51,063 nt of DNA from Gemmatimonadales bacterium. GTDB lineage: Bacteria > Gemmatimonadota > Gemmatimonadetes > Longimicrobiales > Gaopeijiaceae. Positions 43,169-51,063 of this stretch are shown here, one piece after another. The stretch's first letter is position 1; each line of letters begins with the position of its first letter. The stretch is taken from contig CP070829.1 of NCBI GenBank assembly GCA_020344755.1, positions 909,054 to 960,116 of the forward strand, written 5' to 3'. The position numbers and the translations under genes were made by a program. The notes below the pieces were generated by a model, which was not told the DNA's origin, did no database searches, and saw only the letters and a list, made by a program, of their open reading frames with translations.

Positions 43169-44466
43169 GGCGCATCCTGGGCGTCCGCGGAGTCCGTGGC
43201 TCCCGGGTCGCCGCCCTCCGCCTCACCGGTCTCCTCATCGGGTCCGGTTGAGGCGGCTCCGTGCGCCGTCCATTCCCCGGCGCCGGCGGCCTCGTCGCTC
43301 ACCGGTCCATCCAGGGCCTGAATGGTGGCGGTGGAGGGAGGGCGCTGCCGTTGGATCCTCCGGGCCGCGGCCTCGGACGCCCGCATGGCTCTCAGGACGT
43401 TCTCACCCGCCAGCTTGCGGAGCTCCTCCTCGGACCACCCCCGGCGGGAGAGCTCCTCCAGGAGCGCCGGATAGGTGGAAACGTCCTCGAGACCCTGGAC
43501 CACGCTGGAGATGCCGTCGAAGTCCCCGCCGATCCCCACGTGATCGACGCCGGCCACGGCGCGAATGTGGTCGATGTGGTCCGCCACGTCGGCGAGCGTG
43601 GCCCGGGGCACGTCCTCGTCCGCCCCCTCCCAGGTCCGGACCGCGTCACTCACGAAAGAGGGCACGAAGGTCACCATGACGACGCCGCCGTTCTCCGAAA
43701 GCCGTCGGAGTACGTCGTCCGGAACGTTCCGGGGGTGGTCGGTGACCGCCCGGGCCGAGGAGTGGGAGAAGATCACCGGCGCCTCCGCCACGTCCAGGGC
43801 GGCGTGCATGGTCTCCGGGGAGGTGTGGGAAAGGTCCACGAGCATTCCCAGCCGGTTCATCTCCCGAACCACCTCCCTGCCGAAGGGAGTGAGCCCTCCG
43901 TGGCGCCGGTCGTCTGTGGCGGAGTCGGCCCAGTCGGTGTTGCAGCCGTGGGTGAGCGTCAGGTACCGAACCCCGGCGGCGTAATAGGCGCGCAGCGCGC
44001 CGAGGGAGTTCTCGATGGCGTGGCCACCTTCCATTCCCATGAGGGAGGCGATGCGCCCCCTGCCGAACTCCGCCTCCACGTCCGACGCGGAGAAGGCCTC
44101 CCCAAAGGCGTCGGGATACCTCCGGAAGACACGTTGTGCGATGTCGATCTGCTCGAGTTGGACCCGCGCGGCGCCCTCCGCCACGGCGTCACACGGGATG
44201 TAGACGGACCAGAACTGCCCGCCCAGCCCACCGGCCCGAAGGCGCGCCAGATCCGTGTGGCCCGGAACCGACCCCCGGAGGTCGTAGGCCTCCACGTCCC
44301 GGGGAGCCGACTCGCTCTGGCGAATGGCCCAGGGGAGGTCGTTGTGCCCGTCGATGAGGGGTGTGGTCTCCAGGACCCGCCGAACCTTGTCCGCGTGACG
44401 ATCCTGGGCGGCAGCACCGGGAGCCACGAGGGCGGCGCAGAGGAACATGATCAGGGCTCGCTTCAT
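43165..44466 (-). CDS. Exported membrane dipeptidase (renal dipeptidase family M19)
   Basis: A 433-residue M19 dipeptidase with an N-terminal signal peptide (residues 1-~20, ALIMFLCAALVAPGAAAQ). The zinc site is visible: H41/D43 in IDGHNDLPW, the bridging Glu in GMEGGHAIENS, and the later histidines in LVDLSHTSPE and VIFSHSSARA. Further on HVGIGGDFDG completes the barrel core. The enzyme cleaves dipeptides, including D-amino-acid and some beta-lactam substrates. The last ~40 residues are an acidic, low-complexity tail. ATG 44466 is chosen for the signal peptide; upstream residues are unconvincing. Head of the three-gene operon with the DinB and PNPOx-like genes. Confidence 0.92.
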   Translation of the reverse strand: MKRALIMFLCAALVAPGAAAQDRHADKVRRVLETTPLIDGHNDLPWAIRQSESAPRDVEAYDLRGSVPGHTDLARLRAGGLGGQFWSVYIPCDAVAEGAARVQLEQIDIAQRVFRRYPDAFGEAFSASDVEAEFGRGRIASLMGMEGGHAIENSLGALRAYYAAGVRYLTLTHGCNTDWADSATDDRRHGGLTPFGREVVREMNRLGMLVDLSHTSPETMHAALDVAEAPVIFSHSSARAVTDHPRNVPDDVLRRLSENGGVVMVTFVPSFVSDAVRTWEGADEDVPRATLADVADHIDHIRAVAGVDHVGIGGDFDGISSVVQGLEDVSTYPALLEELSRRGWSEEELRKLAGENVLRAMRASEAAARRIQRQRPPSTATIQALDGPVSDEAAGAGEWTAHGAASTGPDEETGEAEGGDPGATDSADAQDAP

Positions 44467-44557
44467 GGATGAGACGGGGATGGGGTGGCACGGAATGGCG
44501 TCTAGGAAGTAGGGTACGGCTTCCGAACCGGCAAGCCTCCATCCCCTGGCCGCCCGA

Positions 44558-45784
44558 ATGCGCTCTCCACCTCGCTCCCGCCCTCTCCACCTTCGGACGA
44601 TTCCGGCGTCCGCCCGCCACCTTCTCCTGCTCCTCGCCCTGGTGGCCGCACCAGCCACGGAGGCTCGGGGACAGGCCCTGGGCGAGGACGCCCGGGAGGC
44701 CTGGACGGCGCTGGTGGCGGACTACCGGGAGCTGCTGGACGCGGAAGGGGTCGTGGGCGGTACCCTCGCCCTGGTCCGAGAGGGAGAGGTCGTGGCCCGG
44801 GCGCACCACGGGTGGGCGGTGGTCGAAGAGGGGTGGCCGGTGGACGCGGCCACCCTCTTCCACTGGGCCAGCATCACCAAGACCTTCACCGCGGTCTCCA
44901 TCCTCCAACTCCGCGACCGGGGACTCCTCTCGCTGGAGGATCCGGTGTTGCGCTACGTGCCCGAATTGGGGGCGGTCCACAACCCCTTCGGCCCCATGGA
45001 GGACGTCACCCTTCGCCACCTCCTCTCCCATGCCGCTGGATTTCGATCCTCCACCTTCCCCTGGGACGGCGGGGAGGCCTGGCAGCCGTGGGAACCCACC
45101 GAGTGGGCCCAGCTCGTGGCCATGATGCCCTATACCAGGATCGACTTCCCGCCCGGGTCCCGCTTCCAGTACTCGAACCCGGGGATCGTCTTCCTGGGAC
45201 GCACGCTGGAGGCGATCACCGGAGACGTGTTCGAGGCGTACGTGGAGAAGAACGTGTTCCGTCCGCTCGGGATGGCTACGGCCTACTTCGACACCACACC
45301 CTGGCACCTGGAGGAGCACAGAGCCCAGAACTACCGCGTGGTGGGGAACGAACCGGTCCCGAACGGCGACTTCAACACGGGCGTCACCGTCTCGAACGGG
45401 GGACTGAATGCGTCGGTGGACGACCTGGCACGATGGATCGGCTTCCTCACCGGGCATGCCGTCTCCGAAGTGGGTCGGCAGGTACTGCGCCGTGGCTCGC
45501 TGGAGGAGATGTGGCGGGAGGCGGTGCCCATCCGTGAGATGGAGCTGGGCCGTGAGGGGATGGGACTGGGCTTCTTCCTCTATCCCGACCTCGGGTTGGT
45601 GGGGCACACGGGGAGCCAGCGGTCGTTCTTCTCCTTCATCCTGTTCGATCCCGCCACAGGGGTGGGCGCCATCGGGGCCTTCAACACGGCGGGGGGCGAC
45701 GAGACCGGCCCGGACACCCGAGCGCTCCTCAATCGGATCCGGGAACGGGTCGCCCGGGATGTTCTTCCCATGCTGCAGCGGTAA
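44558..45784 (+). CDS. Secreted serine hydrolase (beta-lactamase class C / S12 family)
   Basis: A 408-residue exported member of the penicillin-binding-protein/beta-lactamase S12 family. Catalytic motifs: S105-x-x-K108 (SITK), Y205-S-N207 (YSN), and H350-T-G352 (HTG, in place of KTG). An N-terminal hydrophobic segment (residues ~21-33) ends in AGQ-like alanine and glycine residues, typical of a signal peptide. The extra region and HTG favour a D-aminopeptidase, esterase or other hydrolase over a true beta-lactamase. It diverges from the dipeptidase gene with 91 bases between starts. Confidence 0.9.
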   Translation: MRSPPRSRPLHLRTIPASARHLLLLLALVAAPATEARGQALGEDAREAWTALVADYRELLDAEGVVGGTLALVREGEVVARAHHGWAVVEEGWPVDAATLFHWASITKTFTAVSILQLRDRGLLSLEDPVLRYVPELGAVHNPFGPMEDVTLRHLLSHAAGFRSSTFPWDGGEAWQPWEPTEWAQLVAMMPYTRIDFPPGSRFQYSNPGIVFLGRTLEAITGDVFEAYVEKNVFRPLGMATAYFDTTPWHLEEHRAQNYRVVGNEPVPNGDFNTGVTVSNGGLNASVDDLARWIGFLTGHAVSEVGRQVLRRGSLEEMWREAVPIREMELGREGMGLGFFLYPDLGLVGHTGSQRSFFSFILFDPATGVGAIGAFNTAGGDETGPDTRALLNRIRERVARDVLPMLQR

Positions 45785-45981
45785 CGGGTCCCTCGGTCGG
45801 TCCTCGTCGTGCTTTGGAAGATCGGGGCTCCGGAGGACCGCGCCCCGTCTCGGGCACCGACGCGCGCCCCTTCCGCTCCGCCTCCCAGATGACGAATGCG
45901 GACCCCGATCCCGTACTCCGGGGGTAGTAGCCCGCGGACCGTTCAGGAATTCCACCTGACCCGCAGCCGAAGGAGATGGAT

Positions 45982-47670
45982 GTGAGCACGGCCCAGGCCG
46001 TCCTACAGATGGAGGACACCGGTACCGTCCGAAAGGCGCTGCGGCGCCTGAAGGGGCGGGCCACCGTGGGTGATATCGTGGCCGCCACGGGGCTCGAACA
46101 GGCCCGGGCCGAAGCGTCGCTGCGGGCCCTCCTGGAGTGGCACGAGGGGCACCTGGAGGTGGGCGAGCGGGGGGACCTCCTGTACCGCTTCGATCCGGCG
46201 CTGATCCGGCGGGACCAGGTGCCGGTTTTGACTCGGATCAAGGAGCGAGCGTGGTCCCTTTTCAAGGCCGGATTCAAGATCTGGATCGTGGCCATGCTGG
46301 TGATCTATTTCATCGTCTTCCTCGCCCTCATGATCGCGGCCCTGCTTGCCAGCAACCGGGACGGCGACGGCGGCGGCTTTGGCGGCGGAGAGCGTCGAGG
46401 AGGGGGCCACGTCCACTTCCCCAATTTCTGGTTCTGGTATCTGATCTGGTCCCCGAACTGGGGTTGGGGACGCCCGTACTACGGCGAGCGGTACGAGGAC
46501 CGGCACCGTAACCGCCGCGGTCGACGACAGGGTCCCCCCTTCTACAAGAAGGTGTTCGCCTTCGTCTTCGGTCCGGACCGTCCGGAGGCCACCCGGGAGC
46601 GCAGGGACCGGGACCTCCTTCGGCTCATCCGCTCTCGGAAGGGAGCGGTCTCGGCCGTGGACCTGGTGCAGGCCACCGGCGTGGAGGTGCAGGAGGCGGA
46701 GTCGGAGCTGGCCCGCCTCATGGTCGGCCACGATGGCGAAGTGGAGGTGACGGACGACGGCACGCTCGTCTACCTCTTCCCTTCCCTCATGGTGAGCGCA
46801 CACGGTCCCGTGGAGGAGAGGGAGCCTCCGGCGGCCTGGCAGAGGCTCGAGCCCCGTCTTCCGGCAACCGGGAACAGCGCCGGGAGTAATGCCGCCATCG
46901 TCGGCATCAACGCCTTCAACCTCCTGGCGGCCGCCACGGCGCCCTGGTTCATCTTCCCGCGCCTTGGAATCGGAGGACCGCTGGCGGAGGTGGGGCTGAT
47001 CTGGATCCCGGTGATCTTCAGCCTCTCGTTCTTCGCGGTCCCCCTCCTGCGCCTTCCCGCGGTGTGGAGGGAGAACGCCCGGCGCGCAGCGCGGAACGTA
47101 CGAAAGGCGATCCTCGGGCTGGTCTCGAAGGCCTCGCTCTCCGGGTCGGAGGCGGAGCCCGTGCGCCTCGACGACGCGCAGCGCCTGGTGCAGGATCGCC
47201 TGAAAGGCTCGGGGCACGGACGGGTGTCGGTCCAGAGGGTCATGGACCGCATGGTGGGCGAGTTCGACGGTGAGGTGGAGGTAGACGCCCAGGGCACTCC
47301 CCGCTTCCGTTTCCCCGGCTTCCGCGCCGCAATGGAGGCCGCCCACCGCCTCAGGCTGAAGCTGGGCCTGGGGCGCGGTGGAGTGGGTCGGATCGTCTAT
47401 GCCAGCGACGACGACGCGTCCACACAGTCCGCGCGGGACCTGGAGGCCTTCGACCGGGAACTCGCATCGTCGGAGGGCGTCTCCATCGGGCCGGGGGCGT
47501 CGACGTCCAGAGAGGCGGAGCCGACGCCAGACGAGCCCCTGGGACTCCCGTCTCCCGACCCGCTGGACGCGTACGTCGGAGACCCGGACCGATTCGCCTT
47601 CCGGGACGAGTTGGAGCTCGCGGCGGTGGAGGAGGAGCTGCGTCGTCAGACGGCAGCCCGCCATCGCTGA
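45982..47670 (+). CDS. Membrane protein with three winged-helix-like repeats
   Basis: A 562-residue protein that I do not recognise. Three ~55-residue modules are visible at about 15-71, 210-266 and 395-445. They share the pattern 'LxxLxGRxTVxDlVxATGLexxxAexxLxxLxxxHxGxlEVxxxGdLxYrF': their ends read HLEVGERGDLLYRF, EVEVTDDGTLVYLF and EVEVDAQGTPRFRF. Each resembles a winged helix. Between modules 1 and 2 lies a transmembrane helix (~99-123) and a glycine/histidine-rich patch; between 2 and 3, two further hydrophobic segments (~305-358). I prefer GTG at 45982 because AAGGAG sits six bases before it; an ATG lies six bases upstream, adjoining the ribosome site. Confidence 0.78.
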   Translation: MSTAQAVLQMEDTGTVRKALRRLKGRATVGDIVAATGLEQARAEASLRALLEWHEGHLEVGERGDLLYRFDPALIRRDQVPVLTRIKERAWSLFKAGFKIWIVAMLVIYFIVFLALMIAALLASNRDGDGGGFGGGERRGGGHVHFPNFWFWYLIWSPNWGWGRPYYGERYEDRHRNRRGRRQGPPFYKKVFAFVFGPDRPEATRERRDRDLLRLIRSRKGAVSAVDLVQATGVEVQEAESELARLMVGHDGEVEVTDDGTLVYLFPSLMVSAHGPVEEREPPAAWQRLEPRLPATGNSAGSNAAIVGINAFNLLAAATAPWFIFPRLGIGGPLAEVGLIWIPVIFSLSFFAVPLLRLPAVWRENARRAARNVRKAILGLVSKASLSGSEAEPVRLDDAQRLVQDRLKGSGHGRVSVQRVMDRMVGEFDGEVEVDAQGTPRFRFPGFRAAMEAAHRLRLKLGLGRGGVGRIVYASDDDASTQSARDLEAFDRELASSEGVSIGPGASTSREAEPTPDEPLGLPSPDPLDAYVGDPDRFAFRDELELAAVEEELRRQTAARHR

Positions 47671-47739
47671 GTCCGTCCGACGCCGATCCACTCGGCGCGA
47701 TTCGGTCCGGCTCCGGTCCATCCCGCGCCGATCCATGCG
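47671..47739. repeat. Degenerate short tandem repeat after the membrane protein stop
   Basis: A 24-base unit (47671-47694) is repeated with about five mismatches at 47716-47739, a spacing of 45 bases; a partial third copy may start near 47756. The reverse strand reads it as repeated Met/Arg/Asp-rich residues. The reason for the repeat is unknown. Confidence 0.5.
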
Positions 47740-47837
47740 GCTCTGACCCGCCGGCGTCCATCCATCCCGCGACCGCCCCGTGCGGGCGCTCATCTCGGGC
47801 CCGCCGTCTCCCCTGGCCCGCGGTGAGGTCCCAGGGC

Positions 47838-47866
47838 TTGATCCGAGGCTGACCAGAGCCTAGTCT
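47838..47866 (+). promoter_or_regulatory. Sigma70-like promoter before apbE
   Basis: TTGATC (47838-47843) and TAGTCT (47861-47866) separated by 17 bases. Transcription would start near 47873, immediately before the Fur-box-like palindrome at 47876-47894, a classical repression geometry. Confidence 0.6.
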
Positions 47867-47875
47867 TTATTGTGT

Positions 47876-47894
47876 GTTGAGAATGATTCTCAAC
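47876..47894. promoter_or_regulatory. Fur-box-like perfect palindrome
   Basis: GTTGAGAAT-G-ATTCTCAAC, a perfect 9-1-9 inverted repeat containing the core TGAGAATGATTCTCA, which closely matches the 7-1-7 Fur consensus TGATAATNATTATCA. It lies just downstream of the predicted start point of transcription, ~46 bases before the apbE start. A Fur-family regulator is encoded at 4050-4550. Confidence 0.85.
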
Positions 47895-47939
47895 CGCATT
47901 TTTGTCGAACCGGCTCGCCCTTTCCAAGACCAGGCTCCT

Positions 47940-49073
47940 GTGCTGCGTTCCCAGCCGCATCTCCGTCGACGCCTCGTTTCCCGTGCGGTGCTGGTCTCCC
48001 TGGGCCTCGCGGTCCCGGGGCGAGAGCTGGCCGGGCAAGAGCCGGGTCTACCGCCGGACCCGGCCCCGACCCCAACGGCCGGGGCGGCCGTGCACCGGAC
48101 TGCCTTCCTGATGGGAACCCGCCTCGACGTCCGGATCGGGGGCCTCGACGACCGGGAACGCCTCCTGGCGGCATCCCAGACGGTGCTGGAGGAGATGCGG
48201 CGGATCGAGGAGCTTCTCTCGACCTGGGAGGCCACCACGCCTCTTTCCCGGGCCAACCGGGCTCCGGTGGGAGAGGTCTTCCCCCTTCCTGCGGAGCTCC
48301 ACCGCCTCCTGGAGTCGGCCCTCCACTGGTCCCACAGGACCGGTGGAGCCTTCGAGCCCCGGGTGGGCGCGCTGGTCCGGGCCTGGGACCTTCGGGGGAC
48401 GGGTCGGGTGCCGGAGGGGGCAACGCTGGCACATGCCCTGGCCGTCTCCGGCGACCGGGGAATGACCCTGACCTCGGAGGGTACGGTCCGGCGCGACGCG
48501 CGGGCCTGGATCGACGCTGGAGGTTTCGGAAAGGGCGCAGCCCTGGATGCGGCCCGTCGGCTCCTGGCTGATCACGGGGTGAACCAGGCCAGCCTGAACC
48601 TCGGGGGTCAGCTCCTCCTGGTGGGCGCCCCTGCGGACCAGCCCCGCGGGTGGTCCGTCTCCGTGGCTCATCCCCGCCGTCGGGGAGCGACCGTCGCCGC
48701 CCTCCGGGTTCGCGATGCATCCGTCGCCACCAGCAGCGCCTCCGAGCGGACGGTGGAGGTCGATGGCAGGGCCTTCGGGCATATCCTGGATCCCCGCACC
48801 GGCCAACCGGTCCCGGCCTGGGGCAGCGTGACCGTTGTGGCCGAGAATCCTCTGGCGGCGGACATCTTGTCCACCGCCTTCTTTGTCCTCGGACCGGACG
48901 ACGGCATGGCCCTGGCGCGTTCGTTCCCGGAGGTGGGTGCTCTCTTTCTCGAAGTGACCGCCACCGGCGACGTCTCGGCTCGCTGGACCGATCCCATGAA
49001 CCAGTGGCTGGTGGACCCGGCTCCCCAGGCCACGACGTACTCACCCGGGCGCCCAATGCGCCCTCGACCATAG
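47940..49073 (+). CDS. apbE: ApbE-type FAD:protein FMN transferase
   Basis: A 377-residue ApbE enzyme, which transfers FMN from FAD to a threonine of exported flavoproteins. Family motifs are complete: AFLMGTRLDVRI, the DAGGFGKGAALDAA motif for FAD, LNLGGQLLLVG, the HILDPRTGQPV strand, and ADILSTAFFVLGPDDG with the metal-binding aspartate. N-terminal residues (RRRLVSRAVLVSLGLAVPG) form a signal peptide, so it acts outside the cytoplasm. I use GTG at 47940; an earlier GTG at 47874 would start inside the Fur-box region and before the predicted start of transcription. It sits directly downstream of the palindrome and is followed 9 nt later by the porin-like gene. Confidence 0.93.
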   Translation: MLRSQPHLRRRLVSRAVLVSLGLAVPGRELAGQEPGLPPDPAPTPTAGAAVHRTAFLMGTRLDVRIGGLDDRERLLAASQTVLEEMRRIEELLSTWEATTPLSRANRAPVGEVFPLPAELHRLLESALHWSHRTGGAFEPRVGALVRAWDLRGTGRVPEGATLAHALAVSGDRGMTLTSEGTVRRDARAWIDAGGFGKGAALDAARRLLADHGVNQASLNLGGQLLLVGAPADQPRGWSVSVAHPRRRGATVAALRVRDASVATSSASERTVEVDGRAFGHILDPRTGQPVPAWGSVTVVAENPLAADILSTAFFVLGPDDGMALARSFPEVGALFLEVTATGDVSARWTDPMNQWLVDPAPQATTYSPGRPMRPRP

Positions 49074-49082
49074 AGGAACCCC

Positions 49083-50435
49083 ATGAGGAACTCTCCGAGG
49101 ACCCCGACCCCGGTGCGGACCCGGATGCGAACTCCGCTGACGACCCGGCTGAGGACCGGAACGTCGGCACGAGCCACCCTCCTCCTGCTCGGTGCAGCCC
49201 TCCTGTCACCCCCGGACATGGGTCTGGCTGCGCAGCAGAGCCAGGCGCCGGATTCCGCACGCATCGCCGAGTTGGAGCGTCGGCTGGACGCGCTCACCCG
49301 GGAGATCGAGCGGCTCTCGCTGGGAGAGGCAGTAGTCCAGGCGGACACCTCCGTGGGAGGCCTGGGCTTCGGTGCCTCCAAGGTCTACGGCATCCAGCAG
49401 GGGGTCTCCATCGGCGGGTACGGCGAGTTGCTCTACGAGAACTACGCCGACGAACGTGAGAACGGCGCACCCTCCGACCGCTCGGACCAGTTCGATGCCC
49501 TGCGCGCCATCCTGTACGTGGGGTACAAGTTCAACGACCGGGTGCTCTTCAACTCGGAGATCGAGGTGGAGCACGCCAACGAGATCTACCTCGAGTTCGC
49601 CTACCTGGACTACCTCTTCACCGAGAACGTGGGACTTCGGGGTGGCCTGCTCCTGGCACCCCTGGGCTTCGTCAACGAGCTCCACGAACCTCCGATCTTC
49701 CTGGGGTCCGAGAGGCCGGTCACGGAGAGTCGGATCATTCCCACCACCTGGCGGGAAAACGGGGTGGGCCTCTTCGGCAGCGCCGGTGATTTCGACTGGC
49801 GCGTCTACGCCATGAACTCCCTGGATGCGGAGGGATTCGACGGCTCCGGCGTTCGGGGAGGGCGCCAGAAGGGCGCTCGGGCCCTGGCGGAAGATTTCGG
49901 CGTCGCCGGGCGGCTGGACTTCGTCGGCCGACAGGGGCTCGTCGTGGGAGGCTCCGGCTACTACGGCCAGACCGCGCAGAACCGGGTCGTGGACGATGAG
50001 GTCGTGGACGGGGGTCTCCTCATCTGGGACCTCCACGCCGACTACCGTTGGCGGGGTTGGGAACTCCGGGGCCTCGTGGCCGGTGCAAGCATCTCGGACG
50101 CCGAGCAGCTCAACGAACTCAATGGACTCACCGGGGCCGAGAGCGTGGGGGAGTCCATGCTGGGTTGGTACCTCCAGGCCGGGTACGACGTACTGCGGAG
50201 CACTGCCTCCACGCACCAGCTCATCCCCTACCTCCGGTACGAGCGCGTGGATACCCAGCGTGAGGTGCCCGAGGGCTTCTCCGCAGACCTGGCGAACGAC
50301 CTCACCGTAACCTCGCTGGGTGTGGCCTGGAAGCCCGTCCCCCAGGTGGTCTGGAAGGTGGACTACCAGCTCCACACCACCGCGGCCGAGACCGGTGTCG
50401 ATCAGTTGAACCTGCAGATCGGGTGGCTCTTCTGA
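49083..50435 (+). CDS. Outer-membrane porin-like beta-barrel protein
   Basis: A 450-residue exported outer-membrane protein. A basic N-terminus with a hydrophobic stretch (ATLLLLGAALLSPPDMGLAAQ) is a signal peptide, followed by a short coiled coil (ARIAELERRLDALTREIERL). Then come amphipathic strands with aromatic girdles, and it ends in a terminal phenylalanine (QIGWLF), as usual for BAM-inserted barrels. The domain GGYGELLYENYADE and the length fit OprP/OprO- or 'phosphate-selective porin'-like proteins, but specificity is not set by sequence. It is 9 nt after apbE and overlaps the next ATG by 1 nt, so all three are cotranscribed. Likely ferric or other substrate entry. Confidence 0.82.
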   Translation: MRNSPRTPTPVRTRMRTPLTTRLRTGTSARATLLLLGAALLSPPDMGLAAQQSQAPDSARIAELERRLDALTREIERLSLGEAVVQADTSVGGLGFGASKVYGIQQGVSIGGYGELLYENYADERENGAPSDRSDQFDALRAILYVGYKFNDRVLFNSEIEVEHANEIYLEFAYLDYLFTENVGLRGGLLLAPLGFVNELHEPPIFLGSERPVTESRIIPTTWRENGVGLFGSAGDFDWRVYAMNSLDAEGFDGSGVRGGRQKGARALAEDFGVAGRLDFVGRQGLVVGGSGYYGQTAQNRVVDDEVVDGGLLIWDLHADYRWRGWELRGLVAGASISDAEQLNELNGLTGAESVGESMLGWYLQAGYDVLRSTASTHQLIPYLRYERVDTQREVPEGFSADLANDLTVTSLGVAWKPVPQVVWKVDYQLHTTAAETGVDQLNLQIGWLF

Positions 50436-51063
50436 TGAGTTGGTGCCGGATCCGGAATACCGCTGGAACGTTCTGCCTCCGGGCCGTACCTCTCCTGGCG
50501 ATTCTGGCCGTGCCCGCGTCGGCCCAGCTCACGCAGGACGAAGCGCTGGCGCTGGCCTTCCCCGATGCCTCGGAGGTGGAACGGGTCACCGCCTACCTGG
50601 ACGACGCACAGCTGGAGCGGGCCCGGACCCTGGCGGGGCCCGGCGTGGAGGTACCCTCCGGCATCGTGACGTACTATGTGGCCCGGGGCCCCTCTGGGGC
50701 TGAGGGAGTGGCCTACTTCGACGCGCACCGGGTGCGGACCCTCCCGGAGGTCCTCATGGTGGTGGTAACCCCCGAAGCCACCGTCCGGCAGGTGGAGACG
50801 GTGAGCTTCGGCGAACCTCCCGAGTACCGGGCCCCGGAGGGTTGGCTGGCCCTCATGGAGGACCAGGGGCTCAGCGAGGAGCTGTCGCTCAAGGGGACCC
50901 TGCCCAACCTCACCGGCGCGACCCTGACGGCACAGGCCGCCGCCGCGGCCGTGAGGCGGGTCCTGGCGCTCCACACCGTCATCGCCCCACTCGCCTCGCC
51001 AGGGACCTCCGGGGCCATCGCGGGGGCCGGCCGAATCTACCCCGGGGGTGCTTCGGGAGCCGG
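50435..51063 (+). CDS. Exported FMN-binding-domain protein, flavinylation target (3' end outside window)
   Basis: The frame is open from the ATG at 50435 to the window edge, ~209 residues. A signal peptide (LLAILAVPASAQL) is followed by an FMN-binding-type domain. The TGAT motif is at residues 160-163 within NLTGATLTAQAAAAAV. In RnfG, NqrC and similar proteins ApbE attaches FMN to the Thr of (S/T)GAT, here T163. The usual Asp three residues before is a proline here, so the target motif is a slight variant. The signature LTGATLTAQAAAAAVRR is otherwise canonical. The ATG overlaps the porin-like stop (TGATG) by one base. It forms a three-gene unit with apbE and the porin-like gene under the Fur-box-like operator. 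The rest of the gene is outside the window. Confidence 0.82.
   Translation, partial: MSWCRIRNTAGTFCLRAVPLLAILAVPASAQLTQDEALALAFPDASEVERVTAYLDDAQLERARTLAGPGVEVPSGIVTYYVARGPSGAEGVAYFDAHRVRTLPEVLMVVVTPEATVRQVETVSFGEPPEYRAPEGWLALMEDQGLSEELSLKGTLPNLTGATLTAQAAAAAVRRVLALHTVIAPLASPGTSGAIAGAGRIYPGGASGA

Noticed and set aside
44558..45784. Calling the S12 protein an antibiotic-resistance beta-lactamase
   Set aside because: The third motif is HTG rather than KTG, and it is one of several secreted hydrolases; a peptidase or esterase role is more likely.
1..51063. Search for tRNA, rRNA, CRISPR, transposase or phage genes
   Set aside because: No T-loop with acceptor stem, no regularly spaced repeat array, no transposase or integrase motifs were found by eye; this does not exclude a divergent element.

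Overview
The window is high-GC DNA with dense coding on both strands. Several gene groups are typical of Gemmatimonadota or, less likely, Acidobacteriota. They include a PadR regulator next to a duplicated orphan MacB-type permease, a BNR/VPS10-like propeller protein, secreted S9, M28, M19 and S12 hydrolases, an E1 alpha-beta fusion, and a cyanide-insensitive-type cytochrome bd. Gemmatimonadota is my best guess from gene content alone. No 16S rRNA or other phylogenetic marker is present, and I see no tRNA, rRNA, CRISPR array, phage module or transposase.

Layout. 1-570 is the end of an ABC exporter. 622-8883 is a long leftward run: pseudopilin-like protein, DedA, a CoaE-PHP fusion, DHH phosphoesterase, hypothetical, Fur, agmatinase family, phospholipase D/cardiolipin synthase and CcdA. 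8984-17158 runs rightward: a small protein, a DUF255 thioredoxin-fold protein, PadR plus permease with a clear palindromic operator, the E1 fusion and a DUF6526 membrane protein. 17177-19554 is cydAB (leftward). 19802-22426 is a secreted S9D-like peptidase that ends at a strong hairpin. 22533-24985 is leftward: two membrane proteins around a MoeB-rhodanese fusion. 25194-28375 holds a cyclic-2,3-diphosphoglycerate synthetase-like protein and a WecA/TagO-type transferase bracketed by a perfect 32-bp direct repeat. 28392-31922 is leftward: a DUF2723 membrane protein and a Tat-exported class V PLP enzyme. 32002-45784 alternates strands and holds mostly exported hydrolases and propellers, plus a cobalamin-binding protein with the Trp-x9-Glu-His signature of CarH-type photoreceptors. 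45982-47670 is a membrane protein with three copies of a winged-helix-like module.

The right end (47838-51063, cut by the window) is a compact iron-linked unit: a sigma70-like promoter, a perfect 9-1-9 Fur-box-like palindrome, then apbE (FMN transferase), an outer-membrane porin-like protein, and a secreted FMN-binding-type protein with a TGAT flavinylation site. The last three are almost contiguous. I read this as an iron-repressed extracytosolic flavin electron-transfer module. It and the cobalamin photosensor-like protein are the most interesting parts of the window.

As a whole the genes suggest an aerobic, double-membraned heterotroph with a high-affinity terminal oxidase, branched-chain 2-oxoacid oxidation, and extensive extracytoplasmic protein and peptide degradation.
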